NCBI RefSeq assembly: GCF_000176135.1
Contig: NZ_ACZN01000015.1
Location: 310,001 to 374,000 of the forward strand
Direction: 5' to 3'
Origin: Vibrio coralliilyticus ATCC BAA-450
GTDB taxonomy: Bacteria; Pseudomonadota; Gammaproteobacteria; Enterobacterales; Vibrionaceae
DNA: 64,000 bases
Below the pieces are notes generated by a model that saw only the letters and a program-made list of their open reading frames with translations, made no database searches and had not been told where the DNA came from. The stretch's first letter is position 1. Each line of letters begins with the position of its first letter. Positions 24,480 through 33,519 of the stretch are shown piece by piece. The translations under genes were made by a program, and so were the position numbers.

Positions 24480-24621
24480 TTAAAGTCACAAGAAGGGTGT
24501 CAGCATTGCTTGAAGTGCATCTAACATGATGCACTTTTAGCTAACAGCCACTTTAAGTTTAGCAACTTAAACACTAATTAGATCAATACAGCTTCAAGAC
24601 GAGGCAGGGATACAAAAAAGC
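24234..24621 (+). repeat. Direct repeat, right copy, flanking the restriction island
   Basis: About 388 bp matching 14909-15291. It ends at GGGATACAAAAAAGC and continues without break into the ffs terminator hairpin, so this copy keeps the original junction. Confidence 0.85.
24513..24538 (+). terminator. Terminator of immunity module 3
   Basis: Stem AAGTGCATC / GATGCACTT followed by TT. The stem differs from the copy at 15188 by a paired, compensating substitution. Confidence 0.65.
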
Positions 24622-24645
24622 CCGCAAATCACTTTGCGGGCTTTT
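24612..24645 (-). terminator. Terminator of 4.5S RNA (ffs)
   Basis: On the minus strand: AAAAGCCCGCAAA, loop GTGA, TTTGCGGGC, then a T6 run. It lies directly downstream of the 4.5S RNA. The same hairpin occurs at 13805. Confidence 0.85.
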
Positions 24646-24652
24646 AAATGGG

Positions 24653-24758
24653 TGGAAGCCCCAGCCACATCCCGGCACACAAGTCACTCGCTGCGGCTGC
24701 TTCCTTCCGGACCTGACCGAGTTCACGAGCTATTGTTGCGGGAGGACCAGGGCTTCCA
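24653..24758 (-). ncRNA. ffs: 4.5S RNA of the signal recognition particle
   Basis: About 106 nt. The minus strand contains the invariant SRP loop GGTCAGGTCCGGAAGGAAGC and the matching GTGCCGGGATG arm, closed by a terminal stem TGGAAGCC / GGCTTCCA. It folds as the single-hairpin small bacterial SRP RNA. It binds Ffh and targets membrane proteins to the translocon. A promoter and a processed leader hairpin lie upstream and a strong terminator downstream. Confidence 0.95.
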
Positions 24759-24770
24759 TAGATTCTGTTT

Positions 24771-24787
24771 CCTTAGCATGGCTAAGG
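24771..24787 (-). other. Leader hairpin before 4.5S RNA
   Basis: A perfect 7-bp stem CCTTAGC / GCTAAGG with a 3-nt loop between promoter and mature RNA. It is probably part of the 5' leader removed by RNase P during maturation, as in other bacteria. Confidence 0.45.
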
Positions 24788-24796
24788 AGTGAGGGG

Positions 24797-24825
24797 ATTA
24801 TCAGCCATCACCGCAGGTAATTCAA
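24797..24825 (-). promoter_or_regulatory. Promoter of ffs
   Basis: Minus-strand -35 TTGAAT and -10 GATAAT spaced by 17 bp, followed by a GC-rich discriminator (CCCCTC) typical of growth-rate-controlled stable RNA genes. Confidence 0.65.
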
Positions 24826-24872
24826 GGGAAATTCTTAATATTGCCTTCGATTTTGTGCCAAGTGATTAGTCG

Positions 24873-26900
24873 TTAACCACCCTTACTAAAATGGACAACA
24901 TTTTGCTCATTGGACTGACGGCTTATTATACAGCGACGCTTCTCTCGTTTATGATCGTACATAGCTTGGTCTGCCTCGTTCAGCACTTCTTGCAGCGTCA
25001 TAAAGCGGTCTCTTGGGCATGATATGCCAATCGCAACAGACACATCCAAGGAGACTTGATGGTCTTCGGAAACAAAGTGCAATGAAGATAACTTATCAAT
25101 CAGAGCATTTAGAGTTACTTCTTCAGGCTGACCAATCAATATAAATTCGTCCCCCCCAATCCTATAACTGTTTCCTTTCCAATAAAGTTCGATTTGGCGC
25201 GCTACGGCTTTTAAGACTTGGTCGCCAATTTCATGTCCATAGGTATCATTAATAAACTTGAACCGGTTGATATCCAGATAGAGCAAAGTGTAATGAGCAT
25301 TGATACCAGAACGAAAACGTCGGTGCATTGAGCGTCGGTTTTTCAATCGGGTCAAGTTATCTGTGGTTGACTGGCTGTGAAGGTATATAGCCACGATCGC
25401 TAAGAAACCTAACACCAACATAAACAACGCCCTACTCTGGCGTGAAAAGCTCTGTTCCGCCTGAAGAGTGGCTTTCCAGTCTGGCCGATAGTCATAGCGT
25501 TTGACGATTCGTTCGGTGTCGATCATCTTCAACGCTCGACTGAACAAAGGCGCTAAGGACGCCCCCACCTGATTTTTGGCAAACCCTATCGCAATGTCTG
25601 AGGTGTAATACCCTCCTATCAACAGGTCTTCCGTCAAAGGAAGTAGATCTTTTGACTCTCGCAATAGCGTATTAAAGTTCGCTCGGCTTATCGCAATGTA
25701 GTCGACTTCATGATTCATAAGCGCCTTCAATTGCGACTCACTGCTGTCATACGTTAGCAATGTCTTCTTAGGAAGTAGCCCTCTTAGCAGCTCTTCGTAA
25801 AAATCATCTTTAACGACACCAATACGTTCAACAATCAGCTCAGAGACATTGCTGTATACATTATCTTTGTACCCTTCGCGCTTAACTAGTATCGCTTCAG
25901 GCTGATAATACGGGTCACTGTAGTAGACTAAGTCTTTGCGGGCTTCAGAGATCGCAATTGGAGAAAGCACATCAATACGTTTGGCAATCAAGTCACCATA
26001 CATGCTCTCCCAGGATTCATCCGCGGTGCTTTCGAGCTTACAGTTCAACATCAGGATGTCACATGCCTGAAGAACGATATCCGCAGTAATGCCCGCTATA
26101 GAACCATCATTTAGGTACGTGGCGTATTGACCGATATTTTCGATTTTAACTCTTAGCGGACGATTAAAGTTGATACCACTATTGAGTACCGCTTGTCGTA
26201 GTGCCTGCTGACGAATCTCAAATTGATATTGGTTGATAGATTCGCGTAAAAGCTTTTGCACTTCAGCGCTATGTACATAGTGCTCGATCGTTTTCAATAA
26301 TTGGTGGTGGGCACCTTTAAGTGAAACGATAGAAACAGGCTTGATTGAAAGCTGGTGATTGAGCAGCTGCGCATCATACCCCGCAAGCAACATAGGCTTG
26401 AGCTGATTGATAGCATCAACCACACCATCCACCGTTCCTTGTTTGAGTAACTGTAGAGCTTCAGACTGACCAGAATACTCAACCAATGCTATCGCAGGAA
26501 AAGCCTTGCGGATCAGCTCGCCATATATAGTGCCTTTCGGTACACCGACGGTATGAAGTTTATCTAATGTCGCATTAGTAGCGCTGTAGACGTAGGTATA
26601 CTCAATATTGGTTGGGCTAGAGAAATCAAAGTAGAGCGCTCTATCTGGCGTGTAAGTCACGTTCGCCGCAAAGTCACTTTCCCCTGCTTTCACTGAGTCC
26701 AGGATCGCATCAAAGCTAGGGTAATAAACGTATTGAACATCAAGCTGAAATTTAGACGCAACGGCATCAAACAGAACGCGCGTCACTACGTCGTCTGCTT
26801 CCATGGCAACTTTATAATTGGGAGTCTGGGCTTTGACGGGCAGAAACCAGATAGCGAAAAGCAATACAGCTATCCAGCCGAAGCGTCGTTTTATTAGCAT
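24873..26900 (-). CDS. Diguanylate cyclase with two periplasmic solute-binding-type sensor domains
   Basis: 675-residue inner-membrane signalling protein. A signal peptide or anchor (WIAVLLFAIWFLPVKA) is followed by two SBP_bac_3 (type 3 solute-binding) domains: about residues 30-240 (phosphonate-binding-like, ADDVVTRVLFDAVASKF) and 250-480 (GSIAGITADIVLQACDIL). A transmembrane helix comes next (ALFMLVLGFLAIVAIYL, near 495-511), then a GGDEF domain with an intact GGDEF motif near residue 580 and a conserved NLTRLKNRRSM start. It makes cyclic di-GMP in response to a small periplasmic ligand, perhaps an amino acid; the ligand is unknown. There is no EAL domain. It is monocistronic, upstream of ffs on the same strand. 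Confidence 0.88.
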   Translation of the reverse strand: MLIKRRFGWIAVLLFAIWFLPVKAQTPNYKVAMEADDVVTRVLFDAVASKFQLDVQYVYYPSFDAILDSVKAGESDFAANVTYTPDRALYFDFSSPTNIEYTYVYSATNATLDKLHTVGVPKGTIYGELIRKAFPAIALVEYSGQSEALQLLKQGTVDGVVDAINQLKPMLLAGYDAQLLNHQLSIKPVSIVSLKGAHHQLLKTIEHYVHSAEVQKLLRESINQYQFEIRQQALRQAVLNSGINFNRPLRVKIENIGQYATYLNDGSIAGITADIVLQACDILMLNCKLESTADESWESMYGDLIAKRIDVLSPIAISEARKDLVYYSDPYYQPEAILVKREGYKDNVYSNVSELIVERIGVVKDDFYEELLRGLLPKKTLLTYDSSESQLKALMNHEVDYIAISRANFNTLLRESKDLLPLTEDLLIGGYYTSDIAIGFAKNQVGASLAPLFSRALKMIDTERIVKRYDYRPDWKATLQAEQSFSRQSRALFMLVLGFLAIVAIYLHSQSTTDNLTRLKNRRSMHRRFRSGINAHYTLLYLDINRFKFINDTYGHEIGDQVLKAVARQIELYWKGNSYRIGGDEFILIGQPEEVTLNALIDKLSSLHFVSEDHQVSLDVSVAIGISCPRDRFMTLQEVLNEADQAMYDHKREKRRCIISRQSNEQNVVHFSKGG

Positions 26901-27042
26901 AGAGAACGTTCAAAAAGACAGTGCGACTAGGAGGTGGTTATAGTGCAACCACACAATAAGTAATGTTTAAAATATGCGCAATTCTGGCATAGATAATAAA
27001 ATTGTCCAAGCGCATATTTTAAAATGAACTTATCTTCTTTAA

Positions 27043-27783
27043 CTATAAATCTGCTTCCTCATCTGAGCTGCGCAAAATGTAGTCGGTCATCCATGCGGTA
27101 CCCAGCAAGCAAATCCACACGACAAAAACAGGGTTTGGCACCTCAACCGTTGGCGTTACCACTAACGCTGCAAATCCAACCGTAGGGAGCGTCCAGCACA
27201 GCAGCTTTCCCCAACGGAAGCTCTCTAATTTAGACAAGCTTTCCATGGACGCAAATATTCCCGTGACACATAGCGCAACCAATGCCGCGTAGGATAAGTC
27301 AGCCATCCACAAAGGTAGAATCAGCCCCAATGCCCACCAACTATGTTTGTTGTTAGACTGCCAATGGCGTGAAGCCCACCATGTCACAATCACCGACAAA
27401 GTCTGCACAACGGTAATCATCGGATCTCCACCGAGTTTGCCTCCCGACTGAGTCACCATAATTCCCACCTGCAATGTCAACACGATAAGTGCAGCGGTCA
27501 ATAAGACACCTAAACTGCTTCGTCTGGAAAATACCACCATCAGCAGCGGGAATAATATCCACTGGCTAATCGAAAGTGCAATCGGTTGATAAGGCAACGT
27601 CAAACCATAGGTCGTTAGCGCGGCCATCAGAATAAGCCCAATAACACCACCTTGCGGAAATATCCATAAAGCGGGAATGATCAAAGCCAAAACAGGAATG
27701 TCGCCGTCACTCAGACTGATAGCCCGAGCACAAACAACAGCCAACAAGGTTGTCACTAAGAACTGAAATGTAGAAAATACCAT
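27043..27783 (-). CDS. Inner-membrane protein of unknown function
   Basis: 246 residues with seven or eight hydrophobic helices and few polar loops; a short acidic C-terminus (RSSDEEADL) is probably cytoplasmic. I recognise no transporter or enzyme motif. Helices contain several Gly and Trp residues (ALWIFPQGGVIGLILMA; VTWWASRHW). It is divergent from the alkyltransferase-like gene with 50 bp between the starts, so the two may share a promoter region. No function is proposed. Confidence 0.65.
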   Translation of the reverse strand: MVFSTFQFLVTTLLAVVCARAISLSDGDIPVLALIIPALWIFPQGGVIGLILMAALTTYGLTLPYQPIALSISQWILFPLLMVVFSRRSSLGVLLTAALIVLTLQVGIMVTQSGGKLGGDPMITVVQTLSVIVTWWASRHWQSNNKHSWWALGLILPLWMADLSYAALVALCVTGIFASMESLSKLESFRWGKLLCWTLPTVGFAALVVTPTVEVPNPVFVVWICLLGTAWMTDYILRSSDEEADL

Positions 27784-27833
27784 GCCCTCTCCTTATCCCT
27801 TCCATGGAAAAATCGAACTAGGACAAAATCATT

Positions 27834-28136
27834 ATGGACCAGTTTTTAGCGCAAATCTTTGCGGTGATTCACCAAATTCCATGTGGAAAAGTAACCACTT
27901 ACGGAGAAATCGCCAAACTTGCTGGTTATCCGGGCTATGCTCGCCATGTCGGAAAAGCCTTAGGTAACCTGCCAAAAGACTCAAAACTCCCTTGGTTTAG
28001 GGTCATTAATAGTCAGGGAAGAATTTCGCTAAAAGGTGAGCATTTAGTCAGACAAAGGGAATTGCTGATAGCGGAAGATATTGAAGTCACCAACGATGGA
28101 AAGGTGAACTTGAGAAAGTTTCGATGGCAGCCTTAG
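27834..28136 (+). CDS. Alkyltransferase-like protein (Atl/YbaZ)
   Basis: 100-residue member of the MGMT DNA-binding family. The helix-turn-helix segment PCGKVTTYGEIAKLAGYPGYARHVGKAL is present. The active-site PCHR motif of true O6-alkylguanine transferases is replaced by PWFRV, so there is no Cys acceptor. Such Atl proteins bind alkylated guanines, flip them out, and hand them to nucleotide excision repair. Length is normal for the family. It lies in the same tesB-ybaY-ybaZ-ffs neighbourhood as in enteric bacteria, convergent with the ybaY-type gene. Confidence 0.9.
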   Translation: MDQFLAQIFAVIHQIPCGKVTTYGEIAKLAGYPGYARHVGKALGNLPKDSKLPWFRVINSQGRISLKGEHLVRQRELLIAEDIEVTNDGKVNLRKFRWQP

Positions 28137-28157
28137 GCTGCCATCTAACATTGCATA

Positions 28158-28586
28158 CTAGTGGCTGACTCCAACCAAAACTAAATCAACGTGACTGGTC
28201 TGATTCTGATCGGTGATCACTGGATATACGGTATCACTGATGAGACGCAGTTGACCGTCTACTTCGATTCGCGCACTGACACTGTAAGTGTGATGCGGTT
28301 TTATTTTTCTCGGATCAAACGCTAAATCAAACTTAAAAGGTACTTGAGTACCTCCCGTTTCAAATCGGTGTTTTGCTATCACTGTAGCGGGCGCATCCGC
28401 GAGTGAGATATCTTGCAGCGTCACGGTTACCAGCGCACTGTCAGGCAATGCAATGAATTGTCGATAAGCGACGGTGCCTGATACAGCTGTCATTTCCACT
28501 TCCCCTTCAACTTTCTGCGGAGACTGGCAACCAAGCAATGCCATACCCAACATAGCGGAAACAAACAGCATCAACGCTTTCTTCAT
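28158..28586 (-). CDS. YbaY-family lipoprotein
   Basis: 142 residues with a lipoprotein signal peptide (MKKALMLFVSAMLGMALLGC, Cys at residue 20). The YbaY/DUF4174-like beta domain follows: GTVAYRQFIALPDSALVTVTLQDISLAD, FKFDLAFDPRKI and YSVSARIEVDGQL. It is predicted to be anchored to a membrane facing the periplasm; Gln at +2 suggests the outer membrane. Its role is unknown, although homologs such as the pilotin-like YbaY/YscW group carry the same fold. It is convergent with the alkyltransferase-like gene and divergent from tesB. Confidence 0.85.
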   Translation of the reverse strand: MKKALMLFVSAMLGMALLGCQSPQKVEGEVEMTAVSGTVAYRQFIALPDSALVTVTLQDISLADAPATVIAKHRFETGGTQVPFKFDLAFDPRKIKPHHTYSVSARIEVDGQLRLISDTVYPVITDQNQTSHVDLVLVGVSH

Positions 28587-28780
28587 AAAGCCTCACATAA
28601 ACAATGGAATACCGGAAGATTATATGCAGTGGAGTTCGCTTTGTCATGTTCCTAACCGCGTGATGCTCCCTCACCTAAACACGTTGGTCATTTTTATCAC
28701 ATAACGGCCAAATAGCTGTTTAACTTATCAGTTTGTGCTTAAAATAGACGTATATTGACTAAATTGTTAAAGGTACAGGA

Positions 28781-29641
28781 ATGAGCAAGCCACTCAACGA
28801 ACTTCTGGAATTATTGAAACTGGAGAAGCTAGAAGAAGGGCTTTTCAGAGGCCAGAGTGAGAATCTCGGCCTACCTCAGGTTTACGGTGGGCAAGTGATT
28901 GGTCAGGCGCTCTCTGCTGCTCGATACACAGTGGCTGATGATCGAACGGTTCACTCATTCCATAGCTATTTTCTTTACCCTGGGGATCCAGAAAAGCCGA
29001 TTGTTTATGATGTAGAAAACCTACGTGATGGCAGAAGTTTTAGCACTCGCCGAGTCAAAGCAATTCAAAATGGCCGACCGATTTTCTATCTCACCGCTTC
29101 CTACCATGGCGAAGCACCGGGATTTGAGCATCAAAACACCATGCCAGACATTCCGGGCCCAGAGAATTACGCCTCAGAGTCAGAGCTGGCGGAACGAATC
29201 GCGGACTTTTTGCCAGAGAAAATTAAAGTGGCATTCTGTGGCGAGAAACCAATCGAGACTCGCCCTGTAACGGTGGTAAACCCACTGAAACCACATAAAG
29301 AAGAGCCAAAGCAATATCTGTGGATTAAAGCCAACGGAGAAATGCCGGACAACCAGCTGATTCATCAATATCTGCTGGGCTACGCATCGGACTGGGGTTT
29401 TCTGGTCACAGCATTACACCCACACGGCGTATCACTGATGACACCTAATTTCCAAGTCGCCACTATCGACCATTCCATATGGTTCCACCGACCTTTTAAG
29501 ATGGACGAGTGGCTGCTTTACGTTATTGAAAGCCCAACCTCAAGTAATACTCGCGGTTTAGTTCGAGGCGAAATATACAATCGTCAGGGCCATCTGGTGG
29601 CTTCTGCTGTTCAGGAAGGTGTGATGAGGTTTACCAAGTAA
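28781..29641 (+). CDS. tesB: Acyl-CoA thioesterase II
   Basis: 286-residue double hot-dog thioesterase that hydrolyses medium- and long-chain acyl-CoA to fatty acid and CoA in the cytoplasm. Family signatures are [25 protein letters not shown] near the start, [27 protein letters not shown] (catalytic Asp region) and [22 protein letters not shown] at the end. Length equals the Escherichia coli enzyme. AGGTACAGGA precedes the ATG. It is monocistronic. Confidence 0.95.
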   Translation: MSKPLNELLELLKLEKLEEGLFRGQSENLGLPQVYGGQVIGQALSAARYTVADDRTVHSFHSYFLYPGDPEKPIVYDVENLRDGRSFSTRRVKAIQNGRPIFYLTASYHGEAPGFEHQNTMPDIPGPENYASESELAERIADFLPEKIKVAFCGEKPIETRPVTVVNPLKPHKEEPKQYLWIKANGEMPDNQLIHQYLLGYASDWGFLVTALHPHGVSLMTPNFQVATIDHSIWFHRPFKMDEWLLYVIESPTSSNTRGLVRGEIYNRQGHLVASAVQEGVMRFTK

Positions 29642-29758
29642 CCAATCCCCAAAAAGACACCCAATGTAAAATTTCTGTATGCTCAGAGAATTCAGGTTTA
29701 CTCTGAGCATCTCATCAGATTAGGATGCTGGCATATGCATTATGTTTAGCTTATCGCG

Positions 29759-30610
29759 ATGAAAAAAAATCTCCTCACTCTCATTCTGTTTCTTTTCTCT
29801 ACACAAGTGCTTGCTGACTCACTAACAAAGCAGATAGCTCTGATTGAGCAGCAATCTGGCGGTCGTTTGGGCGTTGCTGTACTCGACACACAAAATCACA
29901 AACAATGGCAATATCACGGCGATGATCGTTTTCCAATGATGAGCACATTTAAAACACTCATGTGTGCCAATGCACTCTACTTGGCTGAACAAAAAAAGCT
30001 TAACTTAAATGCCACAACCAAGGTCAAAAAAAGCGTTCTGGTGACTTGGTCCCCGATTACTGAGAAGTTGATTGGTCAAGAGATCACTGTTCAAAAGGCA
30101 TGTGAAGCGACTATGCTGATGAGCGACAACACTGCAGCTAATATCGTGTTGCATCAAATTGGCGGGCCAGAGCAGGTTACACAGTTTGTCCGCAGTCTCG
30201 ACGACAAGGTCACTCGACTGGATCGATTTGAACCAGAGCTCAATCAGGCCACACCTGGAGATAAGCGAGATACCACGTCACCTAGTGCTATGGTTGAGTT
30301 ACTCAACACCCTCTTACTACAAGACGGGTTGAATCAGGAATCTCAACAACAACTACTGACGTGGATGAAAAACAATAAGGTCTCGGATCCTCTGATTCGT
30401 TCCGTTTTACCTCAAAGCTGGTCTATCGCCGACCGCTCCGGAGCGGGTAATCAAGGATCAAGAGGTATAACTGCACTAGTGTGGAACTCACAGCGCAAAC
30501 CTGTCATCCTCAGTATCTACCTGACGCAAACTCAGCTTGATATGGCGCAGCGTAACCGCGTAATCAATCGAGTTGCTAATCTGGTGTTTGAACAGTTTTC
30601 TGTGAAGTAA
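29759..30610 (+). CDS. Class A beta-lactamase, CARB (carbenicillinase) type
   Basis: 283-residue secreted serine beta-lactamase with a Sec signal peptide (cleavage near LADS, residue 19-20). Active-site motifs are STFK (nucleophile Ser62), SDN (122-124), RFEPELN with general-base Glu158, and RSG (226-228). RSG instead of KTG is the mark of the CARB/PSE carbenicillinase group. It hydrolyses penicillins, particularly carboxypenicillins, in the periplasm. No integron, IS or resistance-cassette sequence surrounds it; it lies between tesB and a YHYH gene, so it is probably an intrinsic chromosomal gene as in Vibrio parahaemolyticus. A strong terminator follows. Confidence 0.92.
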   Translation: MKKNLLTLILFLFSTQVLADSLTKQIALIEQQSGGRLGVAVLDTQNHKQWQYHGDDRFPMMSTFKTLMCANALYLAEQKKLNLNATTKVKKSVLVTWSPITEKLIGQEITVQKACEATMLMSDNTAANIVLHQIGGPEQVTQFVRSLDDKVTRLDRFEPELNQATPGDKRDTTSPSAMVELLNTLLLQDGLNQESQQQLLTWMKNNKVSDPLIRSVLPQSWSIADRSGAGNQGSRGITALVWNSQRKPVILSIYLTQTQLDMAQRNRVINRVANLVFEQFSVK

Positions 30611-30616
30611 ACACAC

Positions 30617-30644
30617 AAAAGAAGCCGTAAATGGCTTCTTTTTT
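30617..30644 (+). terminator. Terminator after the beta-lactamase gene
   Basis: Stem AAGAAGCC / GGCTTCTT with a GTAAAT loop and a T6 run. With A-rich flanks it may also act in the other direction. Confidence 0.8.
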
Positions 30645-30666
30645 AACTTAAAGTTGCTAGTCATTA

Positions 30667-31686
30667 TTAATGGAAATGCCCGTGTGAGCGCTCGGCGCTG
30701 TAACCACGAAAGCTCGAATCGGTTGTGCCTTTAAAACAGTTAAGTACCCAAGGAAAAGTGTCCGTAACATAGTAGCCATACTGCCCATCTACCGTCATAC
30801 CATTACATTCATCAAGGTCTCCCAACCCGACAGTATATTCCCAATCCCCGCGAAACTGTCCATCGTAATTGCTACTGGCTACATTACCTCCCACAACTGG
30901 TGCGGTATAGCTTCCTTCATCAACACGAGCTCCCGATTTAAGTTGATAGCTTGAAAGCGCCTTTCTTACTTGACCTGTTGAACTGTCAGTAAAACAACTT
31001 CCGTATACTGGGAAACCATCGGCAGCAAAGCCAATAACAGGCGACGCTTCACCACCAGCACAATCCTGAATAAACATTGCCACCGGATTACCATGATAGT
31101 GATACTCGCCTGTTGGTTGTACATGGGCATTGTGGGTATCAGTACCGAAGCCATTCAAGGAAGACATAGGATCGTAACGCCAAGGGTTGTTAATCTGGTC
31201 CTGACCACACCCTGTTCTTTCATCTCCGACGCCATAACAAGCAGCAGCAAGCAAATCCACTTTTACGCCATTGAGTAAAATCGCTTCTGATGTGCCAAGA
31301 CTCAGCTCGGTTACACTGGAGGCGGCACTCGGAGAAGCTGTGAATTCATAACCAATACTCTGCTCCGACACATTTGTTGCAAATGACGCAGTAGCATCGT
31401 TAAAGTCATGATTGGGAATTGCATTCGACTGCACGATACACTTCGTGCCACTGGAGGAGATATCCACTTGTCCTGTAAACAGTAGCGACCGCTGAATATC
31501 GTTAACTGAAGAAAAGAAATTCCCTAAATACTGCTGACAATCACCGGAAAGGTTAGTGAAATAGGTATTTGTGATGTCAGAGCTGGAACCCGTGGCAGAG
31601 TTTTCCTCCTCGCCACTATTACAACCAAACAGCAACAACATTATTGCCGCCGTCGAGGAATATGAGACTAGATTTGAGACTGGCAT
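30667..31686 (-). CDS. YHYH-domain lipoprotein
   Basis: 339-residue protein from the ATG at 31686; the longer frame to 31737 needs a TTG start. It has a lipobox (MLLLFGC) followed by a Ser/Thr/Glu-rich linker. The main domain has the YHYH family signature GEYHYHGNP with DTHNAHVQPT before it, and AADGFPVYG and TVDGQYGYYVTDTFPWVLNCF after it. The His cluster suggests metal binding, but no reaction is established for the family. It is extracytoplasmic. It is convergent with the beta-lactamase gene and downstream of the Lrp-type gene on the same strand. Confidence 0.8.
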   Translation of the reverse strand: MPVSNLVSYSSTAAIMLLLFGCNSGEEENSATGSSSDITNTYFTNLSGDCQQYLGNFFSSVNDIQRSLLFTGQVDISSSGTKCIVQSNAIPNHDFNDATASFATNVSEQSIGYEFTASPSAASSVTELSLGTSEAILLNGVKVDLLAAACYGVGDERTGCGQDQINNPWRYDPMSSLNGFGTDTHNAHVQPTGEYHYHGNPVAMFIQDCAGGEASPVIGFAADGFPVYGSCFTDSSTGQVRKALSSYQLKSGARVDEGSYTAPVVGGNVASSNYDGQFRGDWEYTVGLGDLDECNGMTVDGQYGYYVTDTFPWVLNCFKGTTDSSFRGYSAERSHGHFH

Positions 31687-31782
31687 TTCATTCACTCTAT
31701 TTATGATTATTTTTAGTGAGATTAGCCAGCCCTCCAAATTTATAAATCTGATTTACCAGACTTTACGTGTCTATACACTTCT

Positions 31783-32250
31783 TTACGTTTCTTCAATCGG
31801 CAACGCTGTTGTGTATTTGAGCGGTTCCATCGCAAAGGTTGAGGTAACATTGGATATCCCTACGACAGAATTAACCAGCTTTTTATAAAAGTTATCAAAG
31901 CACTGCATATCTTTGACCTGAACTTTCATCATGTAATCGTATTCTCCGGCCATGCGATAGAACTCCATTACTTCAGGAAAATCCGAGGCTGTAGATACAA
32001 ACTGACTATACCACTCATGGGAGTGATCGCAGGTTTTCACCAAAACAAAGGCAGTAAAAGATAAGTCGAGCTTTTCTGGGTTGAGCAAAGCGACGCGTTT
32101 TTCAATCACCCCTGATTCTTCCAGCTTTTTCAATCGCTTCCAGCATGGTGTTGTCGTCAGATTTACCGCTTCTGCCAAATCATTGAGCGACAAAGTCCCA
32201 TCTTGTTGTAACAACGCTAGGATTTTTCGGTCCACTTTATCCAGTTCCAT
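31783..32250 (-). CDS. Lrp/AsnC-family regulator
   Basis: 155-residue regulator from the ATG at 32250, with GGTGAG five bases upstream; a longer frame to 32304 has no site. An N-terminal helix-turn-helix ([41 protein letters not shown]) is followed by a RAM ligand-binding domain ([31 protein letters not shown]). [12 protein letters not shown] is typical of the DecR/YbaO subgroup, which responds to cysteine. It is divergent from a cysteine desulfhydrase-like gene, so it probably activates that gene when cysteine is high; inferred from context. Confidence 0.88.
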   Translation of the reverse strand: MELDKVDRKILALLQQDGTLSLNDLAEAVNLTTTPCWKRLKKLEESGVIEKRVALLNPEKLDLSFTAFVLVKTCDHSHEWYSQFVSTASDFPEVMEFYRMAGEYDYMMKVQVKDMQCFDNFYKKLVNSVVGISNVTSTFAMEPLKYTTALPIEET

Positions 32251-32369
32251 ACTCACCGTCTCATGATAGAAAAGTTTTCTCCAAATAAAGCAAATTAAAG
32301 GCAATTAGGCAAAGTATTTCTCCTATTATATAGATAGATTATTAGCATAACGATGCTAAGGAGATACCC

Positions 32370-33434
32370 ATGTGTACAGATCACAACTGGATTAATAACG
32401 CGATTCGAAAAATTGAGGCTGATTTCCAACGCTCCGCAGACACCCACTTGATCAAACTGGATTTACCAAGTGTGGAAGGGATCGATATTTACCTCAAAGA
32501 TGAAAGTACACACCCAACAGGTTCTCTAAAGCACCGTCTAGCGCGTTCACTTTTCCTATACGCGATTTGTAATGGCTGGGTTGGCCCTGAAACCACCATT
32601 ATTGAGTCGTCATCGGGTAGCACCGCTGTCTCTGAGGCGTATTTTGCTCGTCTACTTGGATTACCATTTATTGCTGTCATGCCGAAGTGCACAGCGAAGA
32701 AGAAAATTGAGCAGATTGAGTTTTATGGTGGTCAGGCACACTTGGTTGATCGCTCAGATCAGATCTACGCAGAATCACATCGATTAGCGAAAGAGCTCAA
32801 TGGCCATTATATGGACCAGTTCACCTATGCCGAGCGTGCGACAGACTGGCGTGGAAACAATAATATTGCCAATTCCATTTTCAGCCAGATGAAGCTTGAA
32901 GATAACCCTATTCCTAAATGGGTCGTCATGAGCCCGGGCACGGGGGGGACTTCCGCGACCATTGGCCGTTTTATTCGCTATCAGCAACACTCGACTAAAC
33001 TTTGCGTCGTTGACCCAGAAAACTCGGTCTTCCATGATTTCTTCAAAACAGGCAACCCTGAACTCAAAGGAAACTGCGGAAGTAAGATCGAAGGTATTGG
33101 TCGACCTCGCGTAGAGCCAAGTTTCATTCCGGGTGTGATTGACGAGATGCGCACTATTCCAGATGCCGCTTCAGTCGCCACTGCGCACTGGCTTGAAAAA
33201 ATCCTTGGCCGTAAAGTAGGCGCATCAACAGGGACTAACCTGTACGGTGCACTGCAGATAGCAAGTGAAATGAAAGCACGTGGTGAAACAGGCTCTATCG
33301 TGACACTTTTGTGTGATAGTGGTGAACGTTACCTAGACACCTACTACAATAGTGATTGGGTAAAACAAAACATCGGCGATTTGCAACCTTACCTAACGAA
33401 TTTAGAGACGTTTGAAGCAACTGGCCAAATCTAA
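32370..33434 (+). CDS. PLP-dependent L-cysteine desulfhydrase-like enzyme (Cds1/cysteine synthase fold)
   Basis: 354-residue fold-type II PLP enzyme. The PLP lysine is Lys54 ([10 protein letters not shown]), substrate-binding loop [12 protein letters not shown], phosphate-binding loop [13 protein letters not shown], and a C-terminal [14 protein letters not shown]. The sequence is closer to the Cds1/'PLP-dependent cysteine synthase family' group than to CysK or CysM, and it is longer. The likely reaction is cysteine to pyruvate, ammonia and sulfide, for detoxification. AAGGAG lies upstream of the ATG. Divergence from the DecR-like regulator supports this role. Cystathionine beta-synthase-like activity is an alternative. 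Confidence 0.78.
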   Translation: MCTDHNWINNAIRKIEADFQRSADTHLIKLDLPSVEGIDIYLKDESTHPTGSLKHRLARSLFLYAICNGWVGPETTIIESSSGSTAVSEAYFARLLGLPFIAVMPKCTAKKKIEQIEFYGGQAHLVDRSDQIYAESHRLAKELNGHYMDQFTYAERATDWRGNNNIANSIFSQMKLEDNPIPKWVVMSPGTGGTSATIGRFIRYQQHSTKLCVVDPENSVFHDFFKTGNPELKGNCGSKIEGIGRPRVEPSFIPGVIDEMRTIPDAASVATAHWLEKILGRKVGASTGTNLYGALQIASEMKARGETGSIVTLLCDSGERYLDTYYNSDWVKQNIGDLQPYLTNLETFEATGQI

Positions 33435-33463
33435 ATAACAATAACAACGTCAGTTGGAAACTC

Positions 33464-33490
33464 AAACGCCACTCATCTGAGTGGCGTTTT
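33464..33490 (+). terminator. Terminator after the desulfhydrase-like gene
   Basis: Stem AAACGCCACTCA / TGAGTGGCGTTT with a 2-nt loop and T4 end; it could serve both convergent genes. Confidence 0.8.
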
Positions 33491-33519
33491 CATATTAAGC
33501 CAGAAGCCGCAGGCTCTGA

